Source: an uncultured Pseudovibrio sp. (lineage in GTDB: Bacteria > Pseudomonadota > Alphaproteobacteria > Rhizobiales > Stappiaceae). Taken from it: DNA of 64,000 nt. This document shows, piece by piece, positions 25,440 through 34,643 of this stretch. Both the position numbers and the translations under genes were made by a program. The notes under the pieces were generated by a model, which saw only the letters and a program-made list of their open reading frames with translations, searched no databases and was not told where the DNA came from. Numbering within the stretch: position 1 is the first letter of the stretch; each line of letters begins with the position of its first letter. Location: contig CANMBS010000001.1 of NCBI GenBank assembly GCA_947496145.1, positions 62,001 through 126,000 on the forward strand, read 5' to 3'.

Positions 25440-26468
25440 ATGGTTCAGTTCGTGAGCGTTTCGAAAATTCTGGATTTGGTCAACAAACACGGTATCGAGA
25501 GTGTTCTGAAGGGCATGACCGATTACATTGAGGAGGATTATCGCCGTTGGCCGCTGTTTGATAAAACGCCTCGTGTTGCCAGCCACTCCAAGGTTGGCGT
25601 GATTGAACTGATGCCGACCAGCGATGGGCAGATGTACAGCTTCAAGTATGTGAATGGTCATCCAAAAAACACCAGAGAAGGCAAGCAGACGGTTACTGCT
25701 TTCGGTATGCTGGCGGATGTTGATACGGGTTATCCGTTCTTCCTGTCTGAGATGACAGTTCTTACCGCGCTACGCACGGCTGCAACCTCCGCAATGGCAG
25801 CAAAGCATCTGGCTCGTTCTGGCTCCAGCACCATGGCAATCATTGGTAATGGCGCTCAGTCAGAGTTTCAGGCACTGGCCTTTAAAGCGGTTTTGGGGAT
25901 CACCAATTTACGCCTTTACGATGTGGATACGGAGGCAACTGAAAAGTGCGCGGCTAATCTGGATGGTAAAGGCTTTACCATCACCATCTGCCGCAGCTCT
26001 GAAGAGGCAATCACCGGGGCAGACATCATCACCACAGTGACAGCAGACAAGCAAAAGGCGACTATCCTGACCGATAACATGGTGGGATCAGGCGTGCACA
26101 TCAACGCCATTGGTGGCGATTGTCCCGGCAAGACGGAACTGCATAAGGACATTCTGCTGCGCTCCAAGATCTTCGTTGAGTATCCTGAGCAGACCCGCAT
26201 TGAAGGCGAAATCCAACAGCTTGATGATGACTATCCGGTTGTTGAGCTTTGGAACGTGATAACAGGAACTGCTGAAGGGCGCACGAGCGAGCGCGACATC
26301 ACCCTGTTTGACTCCGTTGGCTTTGCCATCGAGGATTTTTCCGGCCTGCGCTACATTTATGATCTGCTGAAGCAGGAAGAGAATACTCAGGACCTTGAGA
26401 TGATCGCGGAACCTGCCGACCCGCGCAATCTCTTCGGCCTCCTGGAAGCAAAACAAGCTGCCGAGTAA
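25440..26468 (+). CDS. Ornithine cyclodeaminase
   Basis: A 342-residue NAD-dependent enzyme converting ornithine directly to proline and ammonia. It contains MYSFKYVNGHPKN (substrate-binding lysine region, about 62-74), TALRTAATSAMAAKHLA and IIGNGAQSEFQALAF (Rossmann glycine loop, about 137). VHINAIGGDCPGKTEL is the typical late motif. Length fits the long ornithine-cyclodeaminase subgroup rather than the short mu-crystallin-type pyrroline-2-carboxylate reductases, although the superfamily includes both. AGGAAG precedes the ATG. It is the second gene of the arginase operon. Confidence 0.9.
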   Translation: MVQFVSVSKILDLVNKHGIESVLKGMTDYIEEDYRRWPLFDKTPRVASHSKVGVIELMPTSDGQMYSFKYVNGHPKNTREGKQTVTAFGMLADVDTGYPFFLSEMTVLTALRTAATSAMAAKHLARSGSSTMAIIGNGAQSEFQALAFKAVLGITNLRLYDVDTEATEKCAANLDGKGFTITICRSSEEAITGADIITTVTADKQKATILTDNMVGSGVHINAIGGDCPGKTELHKDILLRSKIFVEYPEQTRIEGEIQQLDDDYPVVELWNVITGTAEGRTSERDITLFDSVGFAIEDFSGLRYIYDLLKQEENTQDLEMIAEPADPRNLFGLLEAKQAAE

Positions 26469-26511
26469 GAGCAGTACCCGCCTCAACTTCTCCCGAGCCC
26501 GGAGGAGGCAA

Positions 26512-26540
26512 GCGCCAGCCCGTTAGCTGGCGCTTTTTTT
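26512..26540 (+). terminator. Terminator of the arginase operon
   Basis: GCGCCAGC / GCTGGCGC perfect eight-pair stem with loop CCGTTA and seven following T. Confidence 0.9.
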
Positions 26541-26612
26541 ATATGAAGCACCCTGATGCCCGCCATTGTCTCAAGTTGATAAATGAATGAGCCAGCTATA
26601 AGTCCCACAGGT

Positions 26613-27017
26613 TCACCCCTGCCTCACACTTTCATCGTGCGCCTGTTTTCCGAGCCAGATGAAGTAACCGAGACTAAGGAGGGTGATGATGAGGCCGGTG
26701 TCGCCTGTGACCATTTTAATGCCTGTAAACTCATGAATGAGGCTTACCGCTTCCGGGACGACGCTCATGACAACAAAGGGGGCTATCAGTGTTGTCAGCC
26801 AGATGCTGCTGATGGGTGGTCTGGTTTGCAGACCAAGCGTGATGTAGCAGGCTACCATGCTCCAAACCAGCAGAAGCCTGGCACCGCTCACATGGGTTCC
26901 GTTTGCAAAGAGAGCTCTGAGCAGCCAGTACAGAAGGATCAGTCCGCCGACCGTCAGCGTAATCCGGGCAGCTGCAATGAGTTGATCTTTCTCAGGTGTG
27001 GCATGCTGAGTGGTCAT
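26613..27017 (-). CDS. Four-helix membrane protein, unknown
   Basis: A 134-residue protein with four hydrophobic segments (around ITLTVGGLILLYWLL, LLLVWSMVACYITLG, IWLTTLIAPFVVMSV and LIITLLSLGYFIWLG) and charged ends. No signal peptide, no recognisable motif. It stands alone, convergent with the arginase operon and divergent from the small NIPSNAP-like gene. Likely an inner-membrane protein. Confidence 0.6.
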   Translation of the reverse strand: MTTQHATPEKDQLIAAARITLTVGGLILLYWLLRALFANGTHVSGARLLLVWSMVACYITLGLQTRPPISSIWLTTLIAPFVVMSVVPEAVSLIHEFTGIKMVTGDTGLIITLLSLGYFIWLGKQAHDESVRQG

Positions 27018-27167
27018 CGAGTTATTCTCCGATTTCCTGAATGTCTCTCAGCTTATCCTAGTGATTCTACGTGGATTTGACTGTATATTACTTTGGCTAT
27101 TATCCGTTGTGTGAATTTTACAATGGAGCGACGTTCAAAAGAGCGGAGCAAAATTGGGGGGACTATC

Positions 27168-27473
27168 ATGATTACTTGCTATGTACATTACGAAATCAAC
27201 CCGGACAAAATTGAAGAGTTTGAACATTATGCCCGGCTTTGGATTCCATTGATTGAGAAGTTTGGGGGGCAGCATCACGGGTATTTTCTACCGCATGAGA
27301 GTCCAAATGATCTGGCACTGTGTTTGTTTTCATTTCCCTCGCTGGCGGTTTACGAGCAATATCGAACGGACAGCATGGCGGATGAGGGCTGTCAGCAAGC
27401 CTATGCTTATGCACGGGAAACGCAGTGTATTCAGCGCTATGATCGCCATTTTTTGCGGCCCATTTTAAAATAG
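27168..27473 (+). CDS. NIPSNAP-like ferredoxin-fold protein
   Basis: A 101-residue protein beginning ITCYVHYEINPDKIEEFEHYA, the common start of NIPSNAP/dimeric alpha-beta barrel proteins, and ending with a basic FLRP segment. GGGGGGA precedes the ATG at 27168. Such small proteins are mostly uncharacterised, some are monooxygenase-like. The preceding gene is divergent, and the long gap after it contains a 10-bp inverted repeat. Confidence 0.75.
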   Translation: MITCYVHYEINPDKIEEFEHYARLWIPLIEKFGGQHHGYFLPHESPNDLALCLFSFPSLAVYEQYRTDSMADEGCQQAYAYARETQCIQRYDRHFLRPILK

Positions 27474-27529
27474 AGGCAAAGCCTGCGCGATATTTGAGAA
27501 ATAAACTGGTTGGGTTGAGTAAAATACTG

Positions 27530-27559
27530 TTCCCTAAAAGGGTGAAACATTTTAGGGAA
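27530..27559. repeat. Ten-base perfect inverted repeat
   Basis: TTCCCTAAAA and TTTTAGGGAA with a ten-base spacer, between the NIPSNAP-like gene and the next gene. There is no following T run. It may be an operator or an RNA hairpin. Confidence 0.5.
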
Positions 27560-27656
27560 TTATTCAGCTCACACCATTTGGGCATTACTCAGATACATCC
27601 CGTAGTACAGCGCAGTTTGGCAGCAAAGTGCGGCGTGCGGCACTGGTTTAAGAACA

Positions 27657-28634
27657 ATGAATAAATTTATCGCTGCTTGCCTGAAGATGGTGAAGGACTC
27701 TGTCGGTCTGTTCTGGGTCATGCTGAAGACCATGGTGCCGGTTATGATTGTTGTCCGGCTGCTGATGGAATTTGGTCTGGTTGACTACTTCGGCAAGGCG
27801 CTTGAGCCTGTGATGGGCCTTATGGGGTTGCCTGCGGCGGCGGGGCTGGTGCTGGCGGTTGGCTTACTGGTTACGACCTATGGGGCGATTGCTGTTATGA
27901 TCAGCCTGCTCCCGGTGGTCGGGTTCACCATTGCGGATGTAACTGTGCTGCTATCGGTAATCCTTATCGCCCATGCGTTGCCGCTGGAACAGAGCATTTC
28001 ACGCCGCGCGGGTCTGAGCTTTCTGTTTTCTTCCGGCCTGCGGTTTGTGGTGGGCATCAGCTACGGCATTGTGCTGAACCTGATTTATACAGCAGGTGAC
28101 TGGCTGCAACAGCCGATGGAATTGTCATGGTTGCCGTTTACGCCGAGCATTGAAGAGACATGGCTGGAGTGGGGTTATTCCAGCGCGTCCCTGCTGTTTT
28201 CCATGTTCTGGATCATTGTGGCGCTGCTTATCTTCCTGAAGCTGATGGAGCTGGCAAAGATCACCGATCTGCTGAGCTGGATTTTGTCTCCACTCCTGCG
28301 TCTGATGGGCATCAGCAAGGCAGCAACTCCCATCACAATGATTGGTGTTTTAATGGGCCTTTCTTATGGCGGCGGGCTGATCATCAAGGAAGCGCAGGAA
28401 GGTAAGCTTTCGGCGCGGGATGTGGTGCTCTCACTGTCGTTTATGGGTATCTGCCACGGGCTTATTGAGGACCCGCTGGTAATGATGGCCTTTGGTGCGC
28501 ACTGGTCTGGTGCGCTGGTCGGGCGTTTTGTCTTTTGTGTAATCGCCATGGCGTTTGTGAGCCGTATTGTGATGATGATGCCGGAAGACAGCTTCAACCG
28601 GTATCTGTACCGCCCTGTGAAGGCAGCGGCTTGA
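27657..28634 (+). CDS. Nucleoside recognition (Gate) domain membrane protein
   Basis: A 325-residue protein with about eight membrane helices. The two similar halves each contain a Gate domain: the first spans about 15-125 (VMLKTMVPVMIVVRLLMEFG), the second about 180-310 (LLSWILSPLLRLMGISKAATP and MGLSYGGGLIIKEAQEGKL). Related proteins include sporulation proteins SpmA/B and nucleoside transporter pieces, but a substrate has not been established for this group. It ends four bases before the convergent MBL-fold gene. Confidence 0.8.
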   Translation: MNKFIAACLKMVKDSVGLFWVMLKTMVPVMIVVRLLMEFGLVDYFGKALEPVMGLMGLPAAAGLVLAVGLLVTTYGAIAVMISLLPVVGFTIADVTVLLSVILIAHALPLEQSISRRAGLSFLFSSGLRFVVGISYGIVLNLIYTAGDWLQQPMELSWLPFTPSIEETWLEWGYSSASLLFSMFWIIVALLIFLKLMELAKITDLLSWILSPLLRLMGISKAATPITMIGVLMGLSYGGGLIIKEAQEGKLSARDVVLSLSFMGICHGLIEDPLVMMAFGAHWSGALVGRFVFCVIAMAFVSRIVMMMPEDSFNRYLYRPVKAAA

Positions 28635-28638
28635 CGCT

Positions 28639-29367
28639 TTATCTGTCGTGTTCCTTCAGGAACGCATGAATGATCTGGTGCAGACGCTTTCCGTCAAAAG
28701 AGGGGAAGTGCCCGCCGTGAATGGTGCGAACCGGAATATCCAGCAGACGTTTCATGCTGGCGATGTAGTCCGCCATATTGGAGTGATAGCAGTCCGTGAC
28801 CAGTGGGCCATCATAAACGATATCGCCTGCAATCAGCGTTTGCGTTGCTTTCTCCCAGAGGGCTATGCCACCCGGTGAATGCCCCGGTGTGTGGATCACC
28901 TCGAAATGACGGTCTCCGGTTGAGAGTATCTCGCCATCTTCCAGCAGGTGATTTGCCGGGGCTGGCTCTACTGCATACTGCGAAGACTTGTAGGGTTCTG
29001 GTGGTAATGCATCGAAAATGCTGTCCTCGACGCACCCTTCCACCAGAGTGTTCTTGCGGGTCGGGTGTGCCAGTAACTCTGCCTCTGCTTTATGAACTAA
29101 GCGATGCGGAAACTCATGGTGGCAACCGATATGGTCAAAGTGGGTGTGACTGGCGACTGCCATGAGGGATTTTTCTGTGGTGAGGGCCACATGCTCGCGC
29201 AGGCTGACAACGCCCATACCGCTATCCACCAGCAGGTCTTTATGGCGTCCGCGCACATGCCAGATGTTACAGCGGTAGAACTGCTTGATGTACGGCTCAT
29301 CAATCAGCGTAATGTCATCTGCCAGTTTGGTGGTGCGGTACCATTTTTCTGCCGGAATACGTTCCAC
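28639..29367 (-). CDS. MBL-fold metallo-hydrolase
   Basis: A 242-residue metallo-beta-lactamase-fold hydrolase with the zinc motif SHTHFDHIGCHHEF (residues about 93-106), a later HTPGHSPGGIALW and GDIVYDGPL for the bridging aspartate, and a C-terminal HGGHFPS. It starts with GTG at 29367 after AGGAGGGG. The family covers glyoxalase II-like thiolesterases, lactonases and quorum-quenching enzymes, so a substrate cannot be assigned. It is convergent with the Gate-domain gene. Confidence 0.88.
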   Translation of the reverse strand: MERIPAEKWYRTTKLADDITLIDEPYIKQFYRCNIWHVRGRHKDLLVDSGMGVVSLREHVALTTEKSLMAVASHTHFDHIGCHHEFPHRLVHKAEAELLAHPTRKNTLVEGCVEDSIFDALPPEPYKSSQYAVEPAPANHLLEDGEILSTGDRHFEVIHTPGHSPGGIALWEKATQTLIAGDIVYDGPLVTDCYHSNMADYIASMKRLLDIPVRTIHGGHFPSFDGKRLHQIIHAFLKEHDR

Positions 29368-29597
29368 TGTTCAGCCCCTCCTGCTTCATCACAGAACACC
29401 ATCATAACCAGCAAAGATGACAAGGGGGATAACTTAATTGCGTGGGATTTGTGCAATTGTTGCGAGGCCAGAAGCACAAAACAGTAGCAGCGCAGAAAAA
29501 ACGTGATCCACGCAAACCAACGCACATTTCAACGCAAAACCGCGCAAAGTGGTTTATCCCCTCTGCGCGGCTGCAACGATCTGGAGTAATTCCCCTG

Positions 29598-30590
29598 TCA
29601 ATCAGTGCGGGTGGCTGCTTCCCAGTCGGTCAGGAGCTGCATGATCTGGCGACTGTCTTCCGGTGTTGGGGCGGGCCGTTCCAGTCTGGTTTTGCCAGCC
29701 TCAATCGCCTCGCGGATTGCACGCACCTGATAGAGGAAAGCATTGCCCTCTGCGGTGGTGGTGCGGGTATCTCCCGGCTGCTCGTAGGGGGTTACGGTGA
29801 AGCTGTTGCCTTCTGCTTCGGGTAGCCATGGGTTTGAGTTCAGCACAAGGCTGGCTTTTGACCCAAGCACGGTGAACTCTGCATGAAGGCCGTAATCTTC
29901 TGCGGTGTGAAGTTGGCAGACAACTCCGTTACCGAGGCGAATGCATGCCGATGTCTCGCAGATATTGCCATCTTTACCGCGTCTTCCCATTGCAGAAATC
30001 TGATAGTTCTCAAAGATATGAGAGGAGAATTCGGTTTGCAGCAGCAGGTGCATCAGGGAGGCTGGATAGCAGCCCAGATTATAAAGAGCGCCCTTGCTGT
30101 GCGGGTTGACGAACTGAGCGATAGACGCACAGTACTGACCTGAGATAGACCGGATTTCACCCAGTTCACCAGAGGCAATCACATCGCGAATTGCCGTTGT
30201 GAACGGATGGTTCAGGTACATCAGGCCCTCTACGAAGAAGACGCCATTTTCAGAGACTGCCTTAAGCGCTTCCTCCGTCTTTTCCATGTCCACGGATAAA
30301 GATTTTTCGCAGAGGATTGCTTTGCCTGCATTGGCGGCTTTGATCACATATTCATGGTGAATATGATTTGGCAGGGCAATGTAAATGATATCAACGGCTT
30401 CGTCTGCAATCAGCTCATCAAAGTCTTCGTAGGTGTGCTCGATATCGTATTTCTCGGCAAAAACCTTCAGGCGGACTTCTGAGCGCCCTGCAGCTGAGTG
30501 AATTCGCGTCGAACCCTCTGCTACAATCGCATCTGCCATGGTGAGAGAGATAAAGCTCGTTCCCAGAAAGCCCCAGTTCAACTTCTTCAT
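29598..30590 (-). CDS. Gfo/Idh/MocA family oxidoreductase
   Basis: A 330-residue NAD(P)-dependent oxidoreductase. The Rossmann half starts WGFLGTSFIS and contains DIIYIALPNHIHHEYVIKAANAGKAILCEKSL, the family's EKP-type motif reading EKS here (about 95-102). The C-terminal half is the mixed sheet dimerisation/substrate domain with YNLGCYPASLMHLLL. It resembles dihydrodiol-dehydrogenase-like members. Start 30590 has GGAG upstream. It lies behind the nar operon on the same strand, beyond the hairpin at 30721, and is unlikely to be part of it. Confidence 0.85.
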   Translation of the reverse strand: MKKLNWGFLGTSFISLTMADAIVAEGSTRIHSAAGRSEVRLKVFAEKYDIEHTYEDFDELIADEAVDIIYIALPNHIHHEYVIKAANAGKAILCEKSLSVDMEKTEEALKAVSENGVFFVEGLMYLNHPFTTAIRDVIASGELGEIRSISGQYCASIAQFVNPHSKGALYNLGCYPASLMHLLLQTEFSSHIFENYQISAMGRRGKDGNICETSACIRLGNGVVCQLHTAEDYGLHAEFTVLGSKASLVLNSNPWLPEAEGNSFTVTPYEQPGDTRTTTAEGNAFLYQVRAIREAIEAGKTRLERPAPTPEDSRQIMQLLTDWEAATRTD

Positions 30591-30720
30591 TTTATTCTCC
30601 AGAACGCAGGGTCCCGAGAGGCGCACGGGACGACATCAGTTGGGAACTCTAATCTTATTTGCGCACTCTGAGAATAGCTGGGATCCTGTGCTTAGGTATT
30701 ATCCAAATTTATCGATAATG

Positions 30721-30748
30721 CGCAGGTGCAACCAGATGAGCACCTGCG
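30721..30748 (-). terminator. Hairpin at the end of the nar operon
   Basis: CGCAGGTGC / GCACCTGCG nine-pair stem with a ten-base loop, 18 bases beyond the ppiC stop on the minus strand. No T run follows, so termination may need Rho. Confidence 0.55.
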
Positions 30749-30765
30749 TGTACCTTGTGTGAAAC

Positions 30766-31656
30766 TCACTGAACCAATGGGCTGTCATTGCCTTGCAAAT
30801 CAATGCCTTCGATCCTGGCTGAGCCTGCCAGAATGCCGATGTACTGAGACACGGCCTTTGACCAGCTCGCCGCTTCCAGCCATGCTCGGATGGTTTCTTC
30901 AACCTGCTCGAACGGCAGCACATTTCCTTCAATCTTTCTGCTCAGGAAAATGATGTGGTAGCCGAACTTGGTTTCAACGGGTTCCGGTGACATTTGCCCG
31001 ATCTGCATAGACTGGAGCGCCTGTTCGAACTCCGGCACGGTGCTGCCTTTGGTAAGCTGTCCCAGATTTCCGCCCATCTCTTTGGAAGGGCACGCAGAAT
31101 ACTGTTTTGCAAGCTCATTGAAAGCATGGGGTTGCGTCTTAAGAAGACTGATTACATCTAGGGCTCTTGCCTTGGCAATGCTGCGGGCGGTGTGCTGGTC
31201 TGGCCCTGCTGCAAACAGGATGTGACTGGCCTCATAGATCGGCTCTGAGCTGAAGCGTGACTGGTTGTTTTCGTAGTAGCGCAGGCACTCCTCCTGTGAT
31301 GCAGAGGGGATGTCTACCTCCTGTTCAATCAGTTCTCTGATGGCTGCATCTTCCTCAGTTTCGCTGCCTTCCTCACGCTGTTCTGGTGTGGCGTTGATGC
31401 CCAGCGTTCTGGCTTGCTGGAGCAACAGTTCCCGCACAACCAGCGCCTTAGCGGCAGCACGCACCGCCTGACCCGGATTTTCTGCCGGGTGGTTCTGAGC
31501 TTCTGCCAGAATGTCGCCTTCCGGGATCGTGATCCCGTTTACGCAGACATCACTCATTACTGGTTTGCTTCTGGGCGGGACCTTTGTGTTTGGCAGGTCC
31601 AGCCCCGCATCCACGCCGTTGTCATTCAGCTTTGGGTTTGTGTAAATATTTGCCAT
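30766..31656 (-). CDS. PpiC-type peptidyl-prolyl isomerase of the nar operon
   Basis: A 296-residue protein with a parvulin/rotamase domain at about 160-270: YEASHILFAAGP, SACPSKEMGGNLGQL, STVPEFEQAL and KFGYHIIFLSRK are the family motifs. The N-terminal part resembles SurA/NifM-type chaperone helices and lacks a signal peptide, so it should act in the cytoplasm. The start at 31656 follows the narI stop by four bases, making it the seventh operon gene. By analogy with NifM, it probably helps fold or assemble a nitrate reductase subunit. That is inference. Confidence 0.85.
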   Translation of the reverse strand: MANIYTNPKLNDNGVDAGLDLPNTKVPPRSKPVMSDVCVNGITIPEGDILAEAQNHPAENPGQAVRAAAKALVVRELLLQQARTLGINATPEQREEGSETEEDAAIRELIEQEVDIPSASQEECLRYYENNQSRFSSEPIYEASHILFAAGPDQHTARSIAKARALDVISLLKTQPHAFNELAKQYSACPSKEMGGNLGQLTKGSTVPEFEQALQSMQIGQMSPEPVETKFGYHIIFLSRKIEGNVLPFEQVEETIRAWLEAASWSKAVSQYIGILAGSARIEGIDLQGNDSPLVQ

Positions 31657-31660
31657 GCCC

Positions 31661-32377
31661 TCATTTTCCTGAGGTTTCACGAGAGTTGGTGGAGTTGCGC
31701 TCACGCACGACCTGATAACCGGGACGCCACAAATACCGAGCCGGAACAGAAAGCATGTGCACCAACCGGGTGAACGGGAAGATGAGCAGGATTGTCAGGC
31801 CGAAGAACAGGTGGAGCTTGAAAATCCACGCTGCATCAGCCACATAGCTTGCTGCATCGCCGTTGAAGGTGAAGATACCCTGCGCCCATGCCATGAGCTT
31901 GACCATCTCCTCCCCATCCAGATGTTGCATGGAGATCGGGATGGTTAGCAGGCCAAGGAAAAGCTGGAAAGCAAGCAGGCAGATGATGAAGGTATCCATA
32001 GTGCTGGAGACCGCCCTCACCCGTGCATCATAGAGCCTGCGGTGAATGAGCATACCAGCACCAATGATTGCCATGAGGCCAGCAATACCGCCAACGACAA
32101 TTGCCAGAACCTGCTTCGCGCCATGGCTGATACCCACCATATCAAAGATCACAATTGGTGTGAGCATGCCTACGAAATGGCCCAGAAAGATGATGAGTAC
32201 ACCCACGTGGAACAGGATGGAGCCCCACACCAGTTGCTTGCGCCGCAGGAGCTGACTGGACCCGGCCCGCCAACTGTAAGGCTCTCTGTCGTAACGAATA
32301 ATCGTACCCACGATGAGCACTGAAAGAGCGATGTACGGATAGATTCCGAAGAACAATGTGTTGAAGAAGCCAGACAT
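31661..32377 (-). CDS. narI: Respiratory nitrate reductase gamma subunit NarI
   Basis: A 238-residue dihaem cytochrome b with five membrane helices that oxidises quinol and passes electrons to NarH. Candidate haem ligands H57, H67, H189 and H207 have the same spacing as E. coli NarI (H56, H66, H187, H205). It follows narJ with a two-base gap. Quinol here is most likely ubiquinol, given the ubiTUV cluster. Confidence 0.95.
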   Translation of the reverse strand: MSGFFNTLFFGIYPYIALSVLIVGTIIRYDREPYSWRAGSSQLLRRKQLVWGSILFHVGVLIIFLGHFVGMLTPIVIFDMVGISHGAKQVLAIVVGGIAGLMAIIGAGMLIHRRLYDARVRAVSSTMDTFIICLLAFQLFLGLLTIPISMQHLDGEEMVKLMAWAQGIFTFNGDAASYVADAAWIFKLHLFFGLTILLIFPFTRLVHMLSVPARYLWRPGYQVVRERNSTNSRETSGK

Positions 32378-32379
32378 TT

Positions 32380-33105
32380 TCAGTGGTCTCCCTGCATGTT
32401 CTGTGGTGGGGCTGCATCAGGCGGGCGTCTGTCCGCTGCGCGCATCTGCATTCTCAGGCGGTCGGGGCCGCAACTGCCTTCGCCAGCATTGCCGCCAAAT
32501 TTGACCACCTCTTCCTGCCAGATGCGGTCCATGGCTTCCAGATCGTTCGGGTCGTCTTCTGGTTCTGCCAGAATGTTGGAGAGCAGTTCTTGAGAAGGGG
32601 TCGCTTTGCTGATTTCTGCAAGAGCGCCAAAGGCGTTGGCGTAGACAGAGCCCTTTTTCTTCAGGCGCAGGCGAAGTGCTTCAAAGATATGGGCTGTCTG
32701 CCCCAGTAGCTCTTGTGCCTCGGTGAAAGGCTGGTGAGCCAGATACTCAAGGAACAACGGGATATAATCCGGCATCTCGCTTGTTTCGAGCGCGAAGCCG
32801 TTGGTCAGGTACATCTCCCGCAGGTCTACCAGTGCCTGCCCCCGGTCCCGGCTTTCACCATGCACATGCTCAAACAGATGCAAGGAATGAGAGCGGGTGC
32901 GATCAAACAGGAATACATAGCGTTCCTGCACTTCGTAAAGGTCCAGACCCGCCATATCATCGCACAGGGTACAGAGCATTTTCTGCCCTTTAGCGGAGAG
33001 CAATCTGTCTGAATTCACTGCCTTTTTCAGGGCTGGCAAGTCATCCAGAAGTTCCTGTGTCGGGTAGCCTAGCAAGAGCCCGATGACTTTTAAGGAAACG
33101 TTCAT
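32380..33105 (-). CDS. narJ: Nitrate reductase assembly chaperone NarJ
   Basis: A 241-residue all-helical chaperone (TorD/NarJ family) needed to insert the molybdenum cofactor and FeS cluster into NarG before membrane attachment. LLGYPTQELLDDLPALKKAV, the LYEVQERYVFLFDRTRSHSLHLFEH segment split around RYV and the motif DYIPLFLEYL are characteristic. Its start overlaps the narH stop by four bases, so translation is coupled. Confidence 0.93.
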   Translation of the reverse strand: MNVSLKVIGLLLGYPTQELLDDLPALKKAVNSDRLLSAKGQKMLCTLCDDMAGLDLYEVQERYVFLFDRTRSHSLHLFEHVHGESRDRGQALVDLREMYLTNGFALETSEMPDYIPLFLEYLAHQPFTEAQELLGQTAHIFEALRLRLKKKGSVYANAFGALAEISKATPSQELLSNILAEPEDDPNDLEAMDRIWQEEVVKFGGNAGEGSCGPDRLRMQMRAADRRPPDAAPPQNMQGDH

Positions 33106-34643
33106 GAGCGCATCTCCTTAAAGATATCGGTTGGGGTTTCGACGGCCTTCTTGCGAGTACCGCCAAACAGGTCTGTGCCATCACTGCCGCCGGAACATCC
33201 ATTGCCAAAGGAGAAGCCACAGGAGCCGCGCACGTCGTAGGCATCCTCGGAGACTTCTCTGTGCGTGGTAGGGATTACAAAGCGGTCCTCATAGTTTGCG
33301 ATAGCCATGATTTTATACATGTCTTCAATGAGTTCCGGTGTGAGGCCGACTTGCTTTGCAATCTCCTCGTTGACCACGCCATCAATGGTTTTGGAGCGCA
33401 TGTAAGAGCGCATGGCGAGCATGCGTTCCAGCGCGGAAACGATGGGCTGATCCTTGCCTGCGGTGAGCAGGTTGGAGAGGTAGCGGACCGGGATGCGCAT
33501 TGAACGCACGTCTGGCAGTTCACCGTCCCAGCCGATCTTGCCAGCTTCAGCGGCGTTCTGGATTGGGGAAAGTGGCGGGATGTACCAGACCATGGGCAAG
33601 GTGCGATATTCCGGGTGCAGTGGAAAGGCCACCTTCCAGTCAATCGCCATTTTGTAGATTGGAGATTCTTTTGCTGACTTGAGCCAGTCTTCCGGCACAC
33701 CATCCTTGCGAGCCTGCTCGATAACCTTCGGATCATGAGGGTTGAGGAAGACTTTGAGCTGCTCTTCGTAAAGGTCTTTATCCCCGGGGGTGGACGCAGC
33801 CTCTTCAATCTTATCCGCGTCGTAGAGGATCACGCCCAGATAACGGATGCGGCCTACACATGTCTCAGAGCAGACCGTCGGCTGACCAGATTCAATGCGC
33901 GGATAACAGAAAATGCATTTCTCTGATTTGCCTGAGGACCAGTTGAAGTAGATCTTCTTGTAAGGACAGCCAGACACGCACATGCGCCAGCCACGGCATT
34001 TTTCCTGATCAATCAAGACGATACCGTCATCTTCACGTTTGTAGATCGCCCCTGATGGACAGGCCGCCACGCAAGTTGGGTTGAGGCAATGCTCACACAG
34101 GCGCGGCAGGTACATCATGAAGGTATTTTCAAACTCGCCGTAGATTTCTTTTTCTACGCCTTCAAAGTTGTAATCCTTTGATCTCTTTGAGAATTCCCCG
34201 CCAAGGATTTCTTCCCAATTGGGTCCCCATTCAATCTTCTCGATGCGCTCACCGGTGATCGCCGACTTCGGTCGGGCCGTCGGAAACTGAGCACTTTCAG
34301 GAGCCCCCTGCAAATGCTCGTAGTCATAATCGAACGGCTCGTAATAGTCATCGATTTCCGGCAGATCAGGATTTGCAAAGATATTCGCCAGAATGCGCCA
34401 TTTCGCACCCATCTTGGGCTGAATCTTTCCGTTGCGCTTTCTCACCCAGCCGCCATTCCAGCGTTTCTGGTTTTCCCAGTCCTTGGGATAGCCAATGCCG
34501 GGTTTGGTCTCAACGTTATTAAACCAAGCGTATTCAACGCCTTCGCGGTTGGTCCAGACGTTCTTGCAGGTCACTGAACAGGTATGGCAGCCAATGCATT
34601 TGTCCAGATTCAGGACCATTGCCACTTGAGCACGGACTTTCAT
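33102..34643 (-). CDS. narH: Respiratory nitrate reductase beta subunit NarH
   Basis: A 513-residue iron-sulfur electron carrier between NarI and NarG. The first cluster motif CIGCHTCSVTC lies at 16-26. A second, CEHCLNPTCVAACP, follows at about 190. The third has Trp in place of one Cys (CRGWRMCVSGCP), as in the family member that binds a 3Fe-4S cluster. A fourth Cys set (CIFCYPRI, then CSETC) follows. Length matches E. coli (512). Its first codon overlaps the narG stop. Confidence 0.96.
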   Translation of the reverse strand: MKVRAQVAMVLNLDKCIGCHTCSVTCKNVWTNREGVEYAWFNNVETKPGIGYPKDWENQKRWNGGWVRKRNGKIQPKMGAKWRILANIFANPDLPEIDDYYEPFDYDYEHLQGAPESAQFPTARPKSAITGERIEKIEWGPNWEEILGGEFSKRSKDYNFEGVEKEIYGEFENTFMMYLPRLCEHCLNPTCVAACPSGAIYKREDDGIVLIDQEKCRGWRMCVSGCPYKKIYFNWSSGKSEKCIFCYPRIESGQPTVCSETCVGRIRYLGVILYDADKIEEAASTPGDKDLYEEQLKVFLNPHDPKVIEQARKDGVPEDWLKSAKESPIYKMAIDWKVAFPLHPEYRTLPMVWYIPPLSPIQNAAEAGKIGWDGELPDVRSMRIPVRYLSNLLTAGKDQPIVSALERMLAMRSYMRSKTIDGVVNEEIAKQVGLTPELIEDMYKIMAIANYEDRFVIPTTHREVSEDAYDVRGSCGFSFGNGCSGGSDGTDLFGGTRKKAVETPTDIFKEMRS

